From NCBI RefSeq assembly GCF_918797505.1, contig NC_092799.1, positions 28,520,382 to 28,584,381 of the forward strand: a stretch of DNA of 64,000 bases, in the 5' to 3' direction. Each line of letters begins with the position of its first letter. Positions within the stretch are counted from its first letter, which is position 1. The notes beneath the pieces are model-generated. The model was not told the DNA's origin. It worked only from the letters and a program-made list of their open reading frames with translations, and made no database searches. The stretch is from Bemisia tabaci. Lineage: Eukaryota > Arthropoda > Insecta > Hemiptera > Aleyrodidae. A program made the position numbers and the translations under genes. Positions 11,320 through 23,307 of this stretch are shown piece after piece.

Positions 11320-12070
11320 TCACTGACGCCAGTTCGCCTTCAATATTTAGATAGGCAATACGGGCTCCCGCGTGGTCGAATAGTTGTATCATGCGCCTTG
11401 GAATTGCCAGACGGTCTCTGGCGGCGAATTTGCTGTAGACGCAGGATAACTTTTGTCACTTTCGCGTCAACTTATTCAAGTTTTTAAAGTCATGGTTTTA
11501 TGTCGAGTGAAGGATGAATTCAAACTTAGGATTAAGCACTTGGGGACATTATCGTGAAACGGTACACACACTAAAATAATTGCTTTCCTTTTCTCGGAAT
11601 AGGTCATTTTGACGCCAGTCAGTTCGCCTTCAATTTTTAGATAGGCAATACGGGCTCCCACGTGGTCGAATAGTGGTATCACGCGCCTTAGAATTGCCAG
11701 ACGGTGTATGGCGGCGAATTTGTTGTAGACGCACGATAACTTTTGTTTCTTTCGCGTCAACTTATTCAAGTTTTTAAAGTTATGGTTTTATGTCAAGTGA
11801 AGGCTGAATTCAAACTTAGGATTAAGCACTAGGAGACATTATCGTGAAATGGTACACACACTAAAATAATTGCTTTCCTTTTCTCAGAATAGGTCATTTT
11901 GACGCCAGTCAGTTCGCCTTCAATTTTTAGATAGGCAATACGGGCTCCCACGTGGTCGAATAGTGGTATCACGCGCCTTAGAATTGCCAGACGGTGTATG
12001 GCGGCGAATTTGTTGTAGACGCACGATAACTTTTGTTTCTTTCGCGTCAACTTATTCAAGTTTTTAAAGT
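11320..12070. repeat. About 290-bp tandem repeat, 2.6 copies
   Basis: The block agttcgccttcaat recurs at 11331, 11631 and 11921; units end gcgtcaacttattcaag. Two full units are nearly identical, so the same open frame appears twice on the minus strand. That protein is not recognisable and is probably not a gene. Confidence 0.85.
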
Positions 12071-12610
12071 CATTATTTTACGTCGATTGAAGGCTGAATT
12101 CAAACTTGGGTCTAACAATAAGCACATTTAACGTTTACCGATCAAGGATCAGTAGCCTAAGTGCTCAACTGCTCAGTATTTATTTCTCGTCCGAAAATAA
12201 GGAAACCAGGAGATGAGAAGAAAGGGAACATCACCGTGTGAACGATTTACGTAACATTTTCATGGAGAAACAAGTGTCTTTATAATCTTTCAGCACTACC
12301 GATTTTTGAATGTGCATATATGTGGAGACTTAAACGCATGGGTAGAAAAGTTAACAAGTGCATAAAAGCACATTCGCCGATAGTTAGCGGGTAAAATCTA
12401 AATAAAACTTGCATGTGGGTGTGTTCTCCTACTGAAGTTTCCCCGAAAAGTAAATTTTAGCGAAAAGCTCCCGGTAGCTTATGTGGGAAAGTCCCAGTAA
12501 GATTCCAATTCATGACGGATCAAACATAGAATAGGTAATAGATAACAAGGTAAGCTATAGCGCGATGGTTGACGTCATCCACCATGTTTACAAGCGATGA
12601 CGCCTCTGTT

Positions 12611-12863
12611 CTGCCGTGCTAAGGAAGAACGCCGTAAGGACGTTCGTGAGTTGCCAAATTTCCTTCAATAAAATGTTTATTTTTGAGGAAAGTTATGATT
12701 ATTTTTCCTTTACATTTTTAGAATCTTTGGGTGAAGTTGCGAACAAAATTATCTGAAAAATTGGGAGGAAAATATTCATAAATTTACCAGGAAATTCGTG
12801 TTTCATCAATTGAAATTTGGCAACGCCTGAAGGTTCATACGGCGTTTTTCCTAAGCACGGCAG
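12611..12863. mobile_element. CTGCCGTGC-family MITE
   Basis: Perfect left end ctgccgtgctaagg and right end ctaagcacggcag; flanks TGTT/CGTT (3 of 4). Confidence 0.85.
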
Positions 12864-13181
12864 CGTTAACCTACGCAGGAGGCTCATTTTTACCCTGTTC
12901 ATGGATGCCATTGAGGACTAAAGTAGAGAACAGTTATAGCAACTGCTGGAAACGCCGTTCCAGGGCATTCCACACCCACAGTCAAATTACGCTACCTGGT
13001 GTGCAATTTGCTCAGTGACTCGGTCGCATTCTCATGTGAAATATGACAGCAAATAAGTAGCGGTTCGACATAGATAGAGTGCGCGGTGAAATGAGCTTCC
13101 CGAAAGAGCGGATCCACTCTGACTCTCTGTTTGGTTGTGCGCGGTTTTTGGCTCGGAACTTGGTGTGCTATTGTATTAGTT

Positions 13182-13433
13182 TCCATGCTTAGTAAAAACG
13201 CCGTATAAACGTTCAAATGTTGCCAAATTTCTTCTTAGAAAATACTTATTTTTGAAGAAAGTTCTGGATATTTTTCCTTGAGATTTTCAGACTTTTTAGG
13301 TCAAATTACGAGCGAAATTCTGCAAAAATCGGAGAAGAAATATTCACAAATTTTCCTGAAAATCCGTGCGACTTGTCGAAAGAAATTTTGCAACGTCTGA
13401 TAGCTCATACGGCGTTCTTACTTAGCGCGGCAG
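13182..13433. mobile_element. CTGCCGTGC-family MITE
   Basis: Left end diverged (ccatgcttagtaaaaacgcc), right end cttagcgcggcag; interior matches neighbours. Confidence 0.75.
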
Positions 13434-13533
13434 AGGTGGGTGCCGCTGTGGCCACGTACATCGGTGCGATTGCATTGAACGGGAGGTCACGACAGAATCC
13501 ATTCCAAAGGTGAGACGAAGTCGGCTTTCTATA

Positions 13534-13784
13534 CTGCCGCGCTAAGGAAAAACGCCGCATGAGCCTTCAGGCGTTGCCAAATTTCCTTTGACAAAACATG
13601 AATTTGCTAGTAAACTTATGAATATTTTCCTTCAATTTTTTAGATAATTTTGTTCGTAATTTCACCCATGTTCCTGAAAATTTCAAGGAAAAATATTCAT
13701 AACTTTTCTCAAAAATGAGCGTTTTATCGAAGAAAATCTGGCAACTCTTGGATGTTCATACGGCGTTCTTCCTGAGCACGGTGG
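13534..13784. mobile_element. CTGCCGTGC-family MITE
   Basis: Left end ctgccgcgctaagg, right end cctgagcacggtgg, flanked by TATA on both sides. Confidence 0.82.
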
Positions 13785-14609
13785 TATACACATGCTTGTT
13801 TACTCATAATTTTCGACGTGCTTTCTTGGGCTTTCGTGCTTCATGGGAAGGAGCTCAGTGCCAACGCTTCGAACGCGATTCAATGAGCCGGTAAACTCAC
13901 TCCGAACAAAACACGGTAGGCCGGGACCGCTAGGATTGCGAATGTGTGATCACTGATACAGGGAAATCAATTGGAAACTGTGGAGTTGGGTCCATTTATC
14001 CATTATTGGATGCGAGTTCAGCACGGCGAGATCTTTCTGTTGCCAAGTTCCATTCCCACGTCGAAGTGCGCAAGTTCTGACGTTGGTGCGTTGAGGTAAA
14101 AAGTTTCGACCAAAATCCACCGCAAGGCCTGAAATTCATCTCTTAGGCGTGAGAATGTGAAGTTTTAAGTTCCTATTCTCGGGATGGGACGTGTTTCTGT
14201 CAAACGGAACTATGTGCATTAAGACATGAGCCCTGAGACCTATGAGAATATATGCATAGCAGCTCTCACGTTATAATGCACATAGTTCCGTTTGGTAAAA
14301 ATACGTCCAACTGGCTCACGAAGACACCGCAATCTTAGCTGGCTATCACTTTCTGTTCTCTTTTCACATGTACCTTTTCTACGGTGGCAAGGCAACGTTC
14401 AGGGCCCGGGAGGCTCTAAAGAGACCCCACATGATTCGCCGGATTAAACGTCCACCCACAGAAGGACCTGAGTGATTCAATCACAGAGCCTCCTATCCAA
14501 TCTGCCCATCTGTAGAATGTCGAGGAATCAAAGTCACTGTGAAAGAGATGGACGTGGATGCCGCTCGGCTGCGGCCGTTTCAGAGAACGCCGCTGCTCTG
14601 ACCAGAACT

Positions 14610-14861
14610 CTGCCGTGCTAAGTAAGAACGCCGTATGAGCACTCGAGAGTTCCCAAATCTCCCTTGATAAAACATGTATTTTTGACAACATTCATGCATA
14701 TTTTTCCTTGAAATTTTCAGATATTTCAGATTTAATCGCGTACAAAATTGTCTGAAATTTTTGGAAAATACTCTTCACAATTTTCCCAGTAGATTCGGTT
14801 TCTATCGAAGGAAATTCGGCAACGTCTGAGGCTCATACGGTGTTCTTCCTTAGCACGGCAG
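14610..14861. mobile_element. CTGCCGTGC-family MITE
   Basis: ctgccgtgctaagt to ccttagcacggcag, flanked by AACT on both sides. Confidence 0.88.
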
Positions 14862-14979
14862 AACTTCTCTCGATCGGAAAGTGACTTAAAAGGTGACGTG
14901 AAACAAAGCATTTTCAGGTTTCGTGATTTTATTCAATATCGATTTTACCAATTCTGAAAATTGCATAGGTGGACGCTCT

Positions 14980-15307
14980 CAGAGACAAGAGATCCTCCAC
15001 TGGCCTCTTGGCGACGGGTGGAAGCTTTTACTTTCGGGGACTCAACAATTCCTTACGGAAAATTATAAAGGAGCAACAGTTATCACTCTTATTTCGGCAG
15101 TTGACCTACCTACATGGTGAATGATGAGCTTCGGGTGAGGTCATGAGCCGGACAAGTTCCCCAAACTTCGGCTTGTTTGCAAAACGAAACTACCAACACG
15201 TTCTTAACCATCAACCATGTAGGTAGGTCAACAATAGAATGATGAAGTCCCGAAAGTAAAAGCTTCCAAACATGGCCGAGATACTAGTGGAGGGTCTCTT
15301 GTCTCTG
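14980..15307. mobile_element. CAGAGACAAGAGA MITE, copy 1
   Basis: Ends cagagacaagagatcctcc and ggagggtctcttgtctctg. The interior has gttgacctacctacatgg in both orientations. Copies 2 and 3 are at 37414-37748 and 38518-38827. Confidence 0.8.
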
Positions 15308-15546
15308 CTCCTCCCCTGTAGATACTCAAGCTCAAAAATATGCCAATATGTGAGCTTAAACTGTTAACTGTTAATTTTGACTCTAATTTTAATTTTTAGA
15401 ACATCTTGGCCCTGTTTTCCCCGCGAAATGGTGTGGACCCAGCACCATTTCTCCACCTTGTTAAACTGTTAAATTTGCATTGTTGTATCGCCAACGCCAG
15501 CTTTGAACTTAGCCGAGAATCATAACGGAGATTCTTCCTCGGAGTT

Positions 15547-15776
15547 CACTGGAAAAAAAAACACATTGGCTCTAGAGTCCAGACTCTTAAAAACATTGAC
15601 AAGAAAAAGTACTCTTGATTCAATCAGATTTGAGCTTAAATCAAAAGGAAATCTGCTCAAATTAAGAGGCTTGGTTCTTGATTTAAGCAAAAATCCGATT
15701 GAATCAAGAGCATTTTTTCTTGTCGATGTTTTTAAGAGTCTGGACTCTAGATCCAATGTGTTTTTTTTTTCCAGTG
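15547..15776. mobile_element. CACTGG hairpin MITE
   Basis: 230 bp, CACTGGAAAA to CCAGTG, flanked by TT on both sides. The arms are near-perfect inverted copies. Confidence 0.9.
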
Positions 15777-15779
15777 TTC

Positions 15780-16440
15780 CCAAATAAAGGCGACTTTTCG
15801 GTAAACTCTTTGTGACCGTGGCACGGAGTCCCGACCTGTTTCCGCATTTCTCGGGCCTCATTTCGACCGTGTGAAGCCGGCCGAGGGCACACCGCTGCGT
15901 CGGGAACGGGGACTCCGCAGCCGCACCGTTGCCAGGTCGTGCTCGAGTATCGGCACTTTTCCCCATTCAACTCAATATAATAAGTCCTCGTTACGCTGCA
16001 TCATTAGGCAACCTTGCCGCAGTTCCAGCCGAAGACGCAGGGGGCTCGCGGAGAGACGCCACGAGAAAGAACCGGATCGCGGTTGCCGGATCGCACCGAG
16101 GGCCGCGATCCTCGCGGCGGAAAATCCGGGTACCTGAGTGCGACGCGGCAACCTCCCAGGAGATGCCGCGAGACCGCATTCTTGGGATTCTTCACCGAAA
16201 CACGATTTTAAACGCGCGGCCCCGGCCGATAGCCGCGCGGGGAGAGATCTCACCCGCGCCGCGCCGCGCCGCGCCGGGACCCAGGCCCAATCATACCCGA
16301 ACCCTTCCCCTCCCCCCGGGGGGTGGCTGGGGGAAGGGGGGTTCGTCTCACCGCCCCCGCGCTCCGGAGGAAAGTGCCCTGGCGCTGATACCGATCTGAG
16401 TCCACGGCGGGATCCTCCGGGAGACTACGTCTGTGCCGGT
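15780..16440. other. GC-rich CpG island of unknown role
   Basis: A stretch far richer in G+C and CpG than the surroundings, with overlapping open frames in several phases (a consequence of few stop codons). I recognise no protein or rRNA. It could be a promoter or first exon, or a GC-rich repeat. Confidence 0.4.
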
Positions 16441-16845
16441 ATTGCCCCGCTGCGAGGGAAAAACACCGTATGGACATTCAAATGGCGCCTAATTTCCCCC
16501 CAAAATTCCCACGTAAGAGAAAAGGTACGCATTGCCCTGCTGGGAAGGAAAAACACCGTATGGACATTCAAATGGCGCCTAATTTCCCCCGAAATTTCCA
16601 CGTTAAAGAAAAGGTACGCATTGCCCTGCTGGGAAGGAAAAACACCGTATGGACATTCAAATGACGCCTAAGTTCCCCCGAAATTTCCACGTTAAAGAAA
16701 AGGTATGCGTGTTTTCCTTTAGATTTTCGGATTTTTATTCGATCGATTGGTAAAATTCTCTGAAAAATAAGAGACATTTTAGTCATAATTTTCCCCGGAA
16801 AACTCGTGTTTTATCAAAGGAAATTTGGCAACATTCGATGGTTCT
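16441..16845. mobile_element. CTGCCGTGC-family MITE with triplicated left end
   Basis: The block with tggacattcaaatggcgcc occurs at 16471, 16561 and 16650 (periods 90 and 89), each preceded by a terminus-like attgccc.gctg.gaagg. The remaining interior runs to ggaaatttggcaacattc; the right terminus is missing. Confidence 0.7.
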
Positions 16846-16849
16846 AAAT

Positions 16850-18080
16850 AAAAACAATCTAAAAAATTTTAGTCCCTGTAATGACCTTAATTTTTTTAAG
16901 CGTTAGTTCCAAAATTTGAGAGGCTTGGTGACGCAGTCGGGGTGTCCTTTTCTCCTCTCTATCGCAAGCTAATGTGCTTGTTATTTCAATCATGAAGACG
17001 GAAAACTCCCGTGTGGTCTAATCAGGTTTATAGCTTTTACTGTCAATCGGAGTATAGGGCCGAACCCCCTACGTGGAGGCCTTCTCACTCGATCCAATTT
17101 ACTGCTCTCGCAGGACACCAACTACCTATTTGCCCTGTATGTGACGTCATTTAGAGTTGAAAATGTCGCAACTACTTTCACCTGCACCGAACAGTGTCTT
17201 CCACCTCGCACATTAGTAGTTTTTGAAAAATTTAGTGCCTCAGCCGCAAATTTTACGGATAGAATGGTACAAATCAAACATAGAAAATAGGGTTTTCTGA
17301 AAAAATCAAATGATGTGAAACCTTTCTCAAAGACAAGTCAAACAGTTTTCTTTTGTCAGAAATATGACAAAATCCCTTTAAGGGAAATCTATCCTCCTTC
17401 ATCTTATTTTTCCAGGACAAGACCGCGGTATCAGGTTTATTGTTAGCTGCGGGAACTTTACGTATCCTTAAGATATTTCAGGAGTCTTATCAAAATTAAT
17501 TGAAAATGAACTGTGGATGTATACAGGGAGTACGGTTACCTGATAGAACGATTGAGATAAATTAGATTTTGATTGAAAAATTAGCAGATTTTTTAAAGAT
17601 GGGTGTAAAAATATTATGCGCACGTGAAAAAGGAAAGGCATCAATAGAAAATTCTCAGTAATTGTTTCACTGAAATCTAATTCTCACTTCGAGAAATACC
17701 ATTGAAAATCGGCCTCCATATAAAAGAGCACGCATTTTCCTTGAATACCTTCCATTCACACAAATCTTTTATTTTCTCTCATCCTCACATTTATATATCC
17801 TACTCGGCGACTACGCACTACCATGAAGAATAGTTAACATCGCACAAACATAGGCGAATATTCTGTGATTGGTCGATAATCCTGGGAAAATAATCCCTCA
17901 GTAAAACAATTAGTTCAAATAGTTTTGATCAGCCTCATTCTGCCACTAGAGAAGAGTCTGAGAGATAATTTCATCCAAAAATATGCGGAAACACATAGAC
18001 TTCTACGCACCATGTTGCCGGTTGCCGTTAGTTAGTCAATTACCTACTCCTACGTCCATTGCAACCACCCGCTTCCATCA
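16850..18080. other. No gene recognised
   Basis: AT-rich sequence with only short frames and no copy of the families listed here. Confidence 0.5.
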
Positions 18081-18081
18081 A

Positions 18082-18152
18082 TTAGGATCCCTACATACCC
18101 TTTTTGTCTTCTTCATCTATTGCTTTGTCTATCGATTTCAATAATCAGCCCG
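18082..18152. mobile_element. Fragment of the CGGGCCGATTATTG MITE
   Basis: Ends tttgtctatcgatttcaataatcagcccg, matching the right end of 52637-52907. Confidence 0.5.
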
Positions 18153-18418
18153 CAGGACGACAACTTGAAGACAGTAACGTCACTTTGTCCGCTCTCCGGA
18201 TATAGGGTAGCAATCCGTCCGTATTTTGAGGTTATGTTGTGCGGTTCTCATCCCGACAGCGCTATACCCATCTACGCGTCATCCAAGTGAGTGATAAGTG
18301 AGCAAACAACGTGCCAGGGAACTTATGAGCGTTCAGATGTGAAAGAAAAGAGAATCAGATTTAAGAAAAAAACGAGGTTGAAAGGCAGGGCTGGAGGTAA
18401 GTAAACTGGGGCCGGTAC

Positions 18419-18548
18419 TCACTGTGAGAAAAGGATGCTGGACGGCGTCCGAGATGGTCGAGGCACGATGCGATGCGATGCGAGCGAACTGAGAAGAAAA
18501 GACGGAAACGCGGAACGAAAGAGTGAAAGATTCTTATAAAATACCATT
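18419..18548 (-). promoter_or_regulatory. Candidate minus-strand promoter and first exon
   Basis: On the minus strand ttttataag (about 18536-18544) is followed by about 100 bp of GC-rich sequence with gcatcgcatcgcatcg and then a GTGAGT donor near 18419-18424. This reads like a TATA box, leader and 5' splice site. No downstream coding exon was found, so it remains a candidate. Confidence 0.3.
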
Positions 18549-19009
18549 AATCAGCAATTAACGGGGGGACGCACCGGGGGACCGGGGGGGCCGTTGTCGC
18601 GCCGAGTCGCGGGACTGCCTCGCGGATGGTAATTATTGATGGATGCGACTTCGGCGACAGATTATATTGTTGTCCTGCATGGCCATCATGCATCAGTCCG
18701 GACACGTCACAGGCTCACGGAGCATGGGCCTGGAAACCTAAGCCGTTTTCCCCGCCCTCCCAACCCCCATCCCCCCCACCGCGGGCTGGTGAATCCTTTC
18801 TTTAGCCTCGCTTATTTTGACGCGCTCGACGCAAGTGATTGCGCTGTTGTCATGCTAAATCTGCGAAAATCAGGGATTCGCATGCCGGTGGGATATCAGT
18901 GGTATTGAAGGAGAAAGATACCAACGAAAGTTTTTTTACAAGAGAAAAAAAAACGTAGAGGACGCCAAATCGTAAGGCAGGAAATGAGGAGTTGCGATCT
19001 GCCGGAAGA

Positions 19010-19719
19010 GCTCGGATTTATTAGAACAAAATTACAAACGAGAAAAGGCGACAAAATCTCATTTCCTGAGAGTATAGTAATTTCTAATTTTGTCGTCTCT
19101 TGGTGATACAAGAGACAGCACCCTCAATAAGTCGAGTTACGAGAGAAACCACACACGCAATTTGGCCTGGAACGGCGCGACTTAAAGAGAAATGATAACG
19201 AGGACTTGAGATGAAAAGGAGAAGCCCTCGGCGCGGCGATCGGCATGTAACACATATTAGCGCCTACAAGACTGCACGAATACTCCACGCATTGCATCAA
19301 ACACAGTGCGGTCAATGCGGTCAGCGTGAAATGGATAGCGCCTACAAGACTGCGAGAATACTTCCCGCATTGCGTCCAACACGGTGCGGTCTGGCGCGGC
19401 GGCGGAAGTTAAAATCATTAAACCACATTTATGTTTATTCTTTCATAATTTTTTCGTTCATTTCATATGAATGGAAGGCCTTGTCCACACAGAGATAGGT
19501 TTAAGGAACTTAACTTTCGCGCAAAGTTTCGTGAACTTTTGCTAGTAGTGTTGACAGGGCTTTTCCAAAAAATGTGTTCAACACGAGTAAATGCGTTTTA
19601 CGCACCCCTCGCCCGCTGGCACGTTCATTTGATGGTTTTTATTGAGTTTCAAAACGAATGAGAAGGGGGCGGCAACATATAGGCGGCCCATGGGTGGCAA
19701 GTAAGTGAATCCGGCCCTG
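19010..19719 (-). mobile_element. CAGGGCCGG-family element, inverted and truncated
   Basis: Matches 30927-31818 in reverse: two units of the gcgcctacaagactgc minisatellite, then the terminus aatccggccctg at 19719. The end near 19010 lacks the other terminus. Confidence 0.75.
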
Positions 19720-20109
19720 ATTGTGTGGCGTGAAACACTGACGAAACCAAGGTGAAAAAAAAAACACGGTATAGACTAGGTACCGCGGTACATACGCGGA
19801 TAAGGGGGAGGGGGAGCTTTCCCCAGAGAATTTCGGAAATCCGAAAGCACCTAAAATTAAATTTGAGTTAATTCCGCTATGAATAACTACCACATATATC
19901 TACTTCCCTCCGTTATTTTCTCCTTTCTTTCCCTCTTCCTTTTTCTTCGTCCTTTTTTTTGAGCGAACTAGGGGGGACGTACGCCCCTACGCCTCCCCCT
20001 CCCTAGTCCGCCAATGCGGCGGTGGATGATTTCATAATCCATGTTTCAGGATCGTTGAAACCTCCGTTTGGACTTAGAAACTCCACGAATCTTATTACTA
20101 GATTGCTAA

Positions 20110-20450
20110 TATTTGAGTTAAACCATCAAAACACAATTTTCTGACTAACGCAACTAACCCAAGTCAAAATAAGGGCAAGAGATCCCTTGTCACAGAAGGT
20201 AGTGTCTGTCAAGTGCACAACGAAGCAATATTCGCCTTCATTTGAGCGAGTAGGCAAAAACAGATCAGAGGCGTTAAAATAGTTGTATATCCTTAGAAAT
20301 TGACCTGTCTCCCTAGTTTCAGAATCCCTGTACCCATTACTTTTGTACTCAACTTGCATAAAAAGTAAAGGGACCTTCCCTCTGGCTGTTATATGCCCCA
20401 GTCCATGGACGTACTCTACCCATGGAGGTACCACATATTAAAAGGTAAAC
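20110..20450 (-). other. Open frame of 102 codons, unrecognised
   Basis: Minus-strand frame 20434-20126 with mixed composition (for example FLPTRSNEGEYCFVVHL) but no family match known to me. Next to it, the phrase aaacgcgaggacc..ggcgtga recurs at 20442 and 21010, which suggests a repeat rather than a gene. Confidence 0.2.
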
Positions 20451-20814
20451 GCGAGGACCTGGCGTGATCTCTATTTGGCTACCCATGGCGGTACTACATA
20501 TTGAAAAGTCAGTGCTCCCATTTCCTGACAGGAATGGCACCAGTGCCAGTCGAACTACAAATTTAAAAGAAAACACACAATAGTTGAAGAAAAGTTACTG
20601 CAGTGCAAGTACTAAATTCCTTGTCTAATGGTGCATCTCCAACTCATCAACTTCCAGTGACAGTGAAGCCTTATTTCCCGCCTCCAAACTGAGGTGAGGG
20701 CGGAAAAATTCAACTATATATATTGGTTAATATGGCTATCGGCTATAACGATCAAATTAAGCCGGTCCCCGCAAGATCGTTATATACGATATCCACTGTA
20801 GTTCCAAACTCCGG

Positions 20815-20995
20815 AACTTTTGAGATTTTCCGGAATTTTTTCCGGAACTTTTAATATTCCCGAAATCTTCCGGATCTTTTGCATTTTCCGGAACTTTTGA
20901 AAAAATTTAAATGGCATACCGGAACTTTTGACGATCATGGAGTGGGAGAAATCGGGACAAAAAAGCTCCGAATCCCGGAACTTTTGACGGACATA
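20815..20995. repeat. Degenerate CCGGAACTTTTG repeat
   Basis: The phrase ccggaacttttg, or a close variant, occurs at least six times in about 180 bp. No gene. Confidence 0.6.
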
Positions 20996-21682
20996 GATTG
21001 GACGCCCTGTAAAATGTAAACGCGAGGACCCGGCGTGAACTCTATTTGGCAGCGCGGTGCGTTAACCCCTCTAACGCCAACGCCACGCTCGTCGAGTCGG
21101 CCGCGCATGAAACCCGAGAGCCATGAAAAAATGCCCGGTAGCCGGGCGAGCCGCTGCAGTCAGATTGCAAGCTGACTCCGCATATTTTAACCCGTAATCA
21201 TAGACGACCAGTCGACGGCTATTGTGAAAAAAGAGGGAAGAAGAAAGAAAGAAAAAAAAGGAGAGGGAAAGGGGTGGAAAGCGCGGCGACGGACGCATCG
21301 GCGGTCAATACCGTTAACAAGTGAATAATACGTGCGTGCGTGTACAACACGGAGAGGCGCGTACATGCCCGGCGTACAAAGCGCCGGAGCACGCGCTATA
21401 AATCATCGAGGATGCCTTGCTCGCTCTATTTTTAATCGTTTGCCCACCGGAATAACCTGACCTGACCTGAGTCAACCTGGGCCGACCGCCGACCGGAACC
21501 GGGCTCCTCAGGTTCGCCTCTTCTCTTCCCGAGAGCACTCAATCACCGGCCGAGACGGGCTGCGCGACGACCCAACGCAGGACTTGACGGCTTCGCGTCT
21601 TCCTCCCGTGCCTTTTCCAGAAATCTCCAGTTTCTGCCACGTCCCGGGTGGGGGTTTTGACAGGATCCATTTGAGAACTATA

Positions 21683-21934
21683 CTGCCGTGCTAAGGAAGA
21701 ACACCATATGATCAATCAAGAGTTGCCAAATTTCCCTTGATAAAACATATATTTTTGACGACATTTGGGCACATTTTCCTTTGAAATTTTCAGATATTTT
21801 AGATTAAATTGCGTACAAAATGGTCTGAAAATTTTGGAAAATAATTTTCAGAATTTTCCCAATAATTTCGGATTTTATCGGAGGAAATTTGGCAACGTCT
21901 GAAAGCTCATACGGCGTTTTTCTTAGCACGGGAG
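21683..21934. mobile_element. CTGCCGTGC-family MITE, first of three in a row
   Basis: ctgccgtgctaagg to cttagcacgggag, flanked by TATA on both sides; the right TATA is also the left flank of the next copy. Confidence 0.85.
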
Positions 21935-21938
21935 TATA

Positions 21939-22201
21939 CTGTCGTGATAAGAAAGGACGTGGACGTCGTATGAGCATTCGGGCGTTGCCGAATTACCGTT
22001 GGTACCTAAATCGCGAATTTTCCGGAAAATTTGTAAATATTTTTCCTCCAATTTTTCGGCTGATTTTGTTGACAATTTTCCCTAAAGTTCGTGTGAATTT
22101 CTCGGTAAAATATTCAGAACTTCCCTAAAAAATAGACATTTTGTCGAAGGAAATTTGGCGACTTTCGAATATTCATGCGGCGTTCTTTCGTAGCACGATA
22201 A
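21939..22201. mobile_element. CTGCCGTGC-family MITE, second of three
   Basis: ctgtcgtgataagaaagg to cgtagcacgataa; shares the TATA junction with the copy on its left. Confidence 0.75.
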
Positions 22202-22215
22202 ATTTTAGAGGTGTA

Positions 22216-22468
22216 CTTCCGTGGTAAGAAAGAACGCTGTATATGCCTTCAAACGTTGTCAAGTGTCATTCGATAAAAACCGAATTAACAGGAAAAATTG
22301 TGAATATTTTTTTCCAAAAATTTCAGACAATTTTGTACGCAATCTAATCTAAAATATATGAAAATTTCAAGGCAAAACACGCATGAATGTCATCAAAAAT
22401 ACATGTTTTATCTAGGGAAATTTGGCAACTCTCGAATGTTCATGCGGTGTTCTTCCTTAGCACGGCAG
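22216..22468. mobile_element. CTGCCGTGC-family MITE, third of three
   Basis: cttccgtggtaagaaag to ccttagcacggcag, flanked by TGTA on both sides. Confidence 0.82.
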
Positions 22469-22474
22469 TGTAGC

Positions 22475-22791
22475 ATAGAGTACATAGAATCGTAATGTAA
22501 ATGGGAGAGCTGGCGCCATGTTCTGCTCGACGAATTCCGAGCCCGGTGTGCGCCGAGTTCGGGTCGCTTTTTCGATACATTTTCGATCCAAAATGGCGGT
22601 GTGGAATACGTGGTAATTCCTATCTCCGTTGTTGTTGTTGTTGTCATCGGATGGCCGGGTACCCGTGTATCGCAAACAATCGATCATGTATCGAAAAAGT
22701 GACCCGGCAGGAGTCTCGGAATCCGGGACATGGAAAATGCTTAAAAGTGGCGCCAGCTCTCCCAATTACATTACGACTCTATGTACTCTAT
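22475..22791. mobile_element. ATAGAGTACATAGA MITE with 9-bp duplication
   Basis: Inverted ends atagagtacatagaatcg and its complement extend about 50 bp (ggagagctggcgcca). GCAGTGTAG occurs at 22465-22473 and 22792-22800. It inserted at the very end of the preceding MITE. The interior has a GTT repeat. Confidence 0.8.
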
Positions 22792-23307
22792 GCAGTGTAG
22801 TTGTGTATGTTTCGCTGTCTTTTGGTGATCCCCAGAAATCGAGGAGTGGCAATTCAAAACCTAGTAGTAGTGAACTTAGTTGGGTTCGGATCAGATGGGC
22901 AACTAAACTAACCACGTGAAAAGGCGCAGAGTATCACAAAACAATGAAGGCAATCATCAGAGATATTGCTACCGAGTTCTTCATCGATGAGTCCTTCACT
23001 ATGCTGTAACGAGACGTTGCAATTTGCCGAGGCAACACACAAATCGTACAACTTTTGAGTGTAATTGAAAGAAAATTGAGAAGTTGTTCTCTCGGTTTCC
23101 GATTGGCTTGGATCATATCCAAAAATTAATAAAACTCAATGTCAAGATCCAATCCGATGATATAATATGCCGTTATGGATCAATTTCTTGACTGTATGAG
23201 GATGGAATCGAGAGATTTTCCTGCCCGCTCATCCAGGACCATCCTCTGCTCGTATTGGAAAATATCGCCGGATGAACATTCGGACGCTGCCAAATATCCA
23301 CCGGTAA

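Noticed and set aside
11476..12059. Two identical minus-strand frames starting MNKLTRKKQKLSCVYNK
   Set aside because: They are the two units of a 290-bp tandem repeat; no family match, so not called a gene.
15503..15966. Frames rich in ESRLLKTLTRKNTLDSIRF on both strands, also near 8.0, 39.5, 54.7, 59.3 and 60.1 kb
   Set aside because: All are readings of the CACTGG hairpin MITE; the same text appears on both strands because it is a palindrome.
16138..16671. 177-codon frame in the GC-rich island as a gene
   Set aside because: It runs into the tandem MITE ends and the composition alone explains the lack of stops; no motif.
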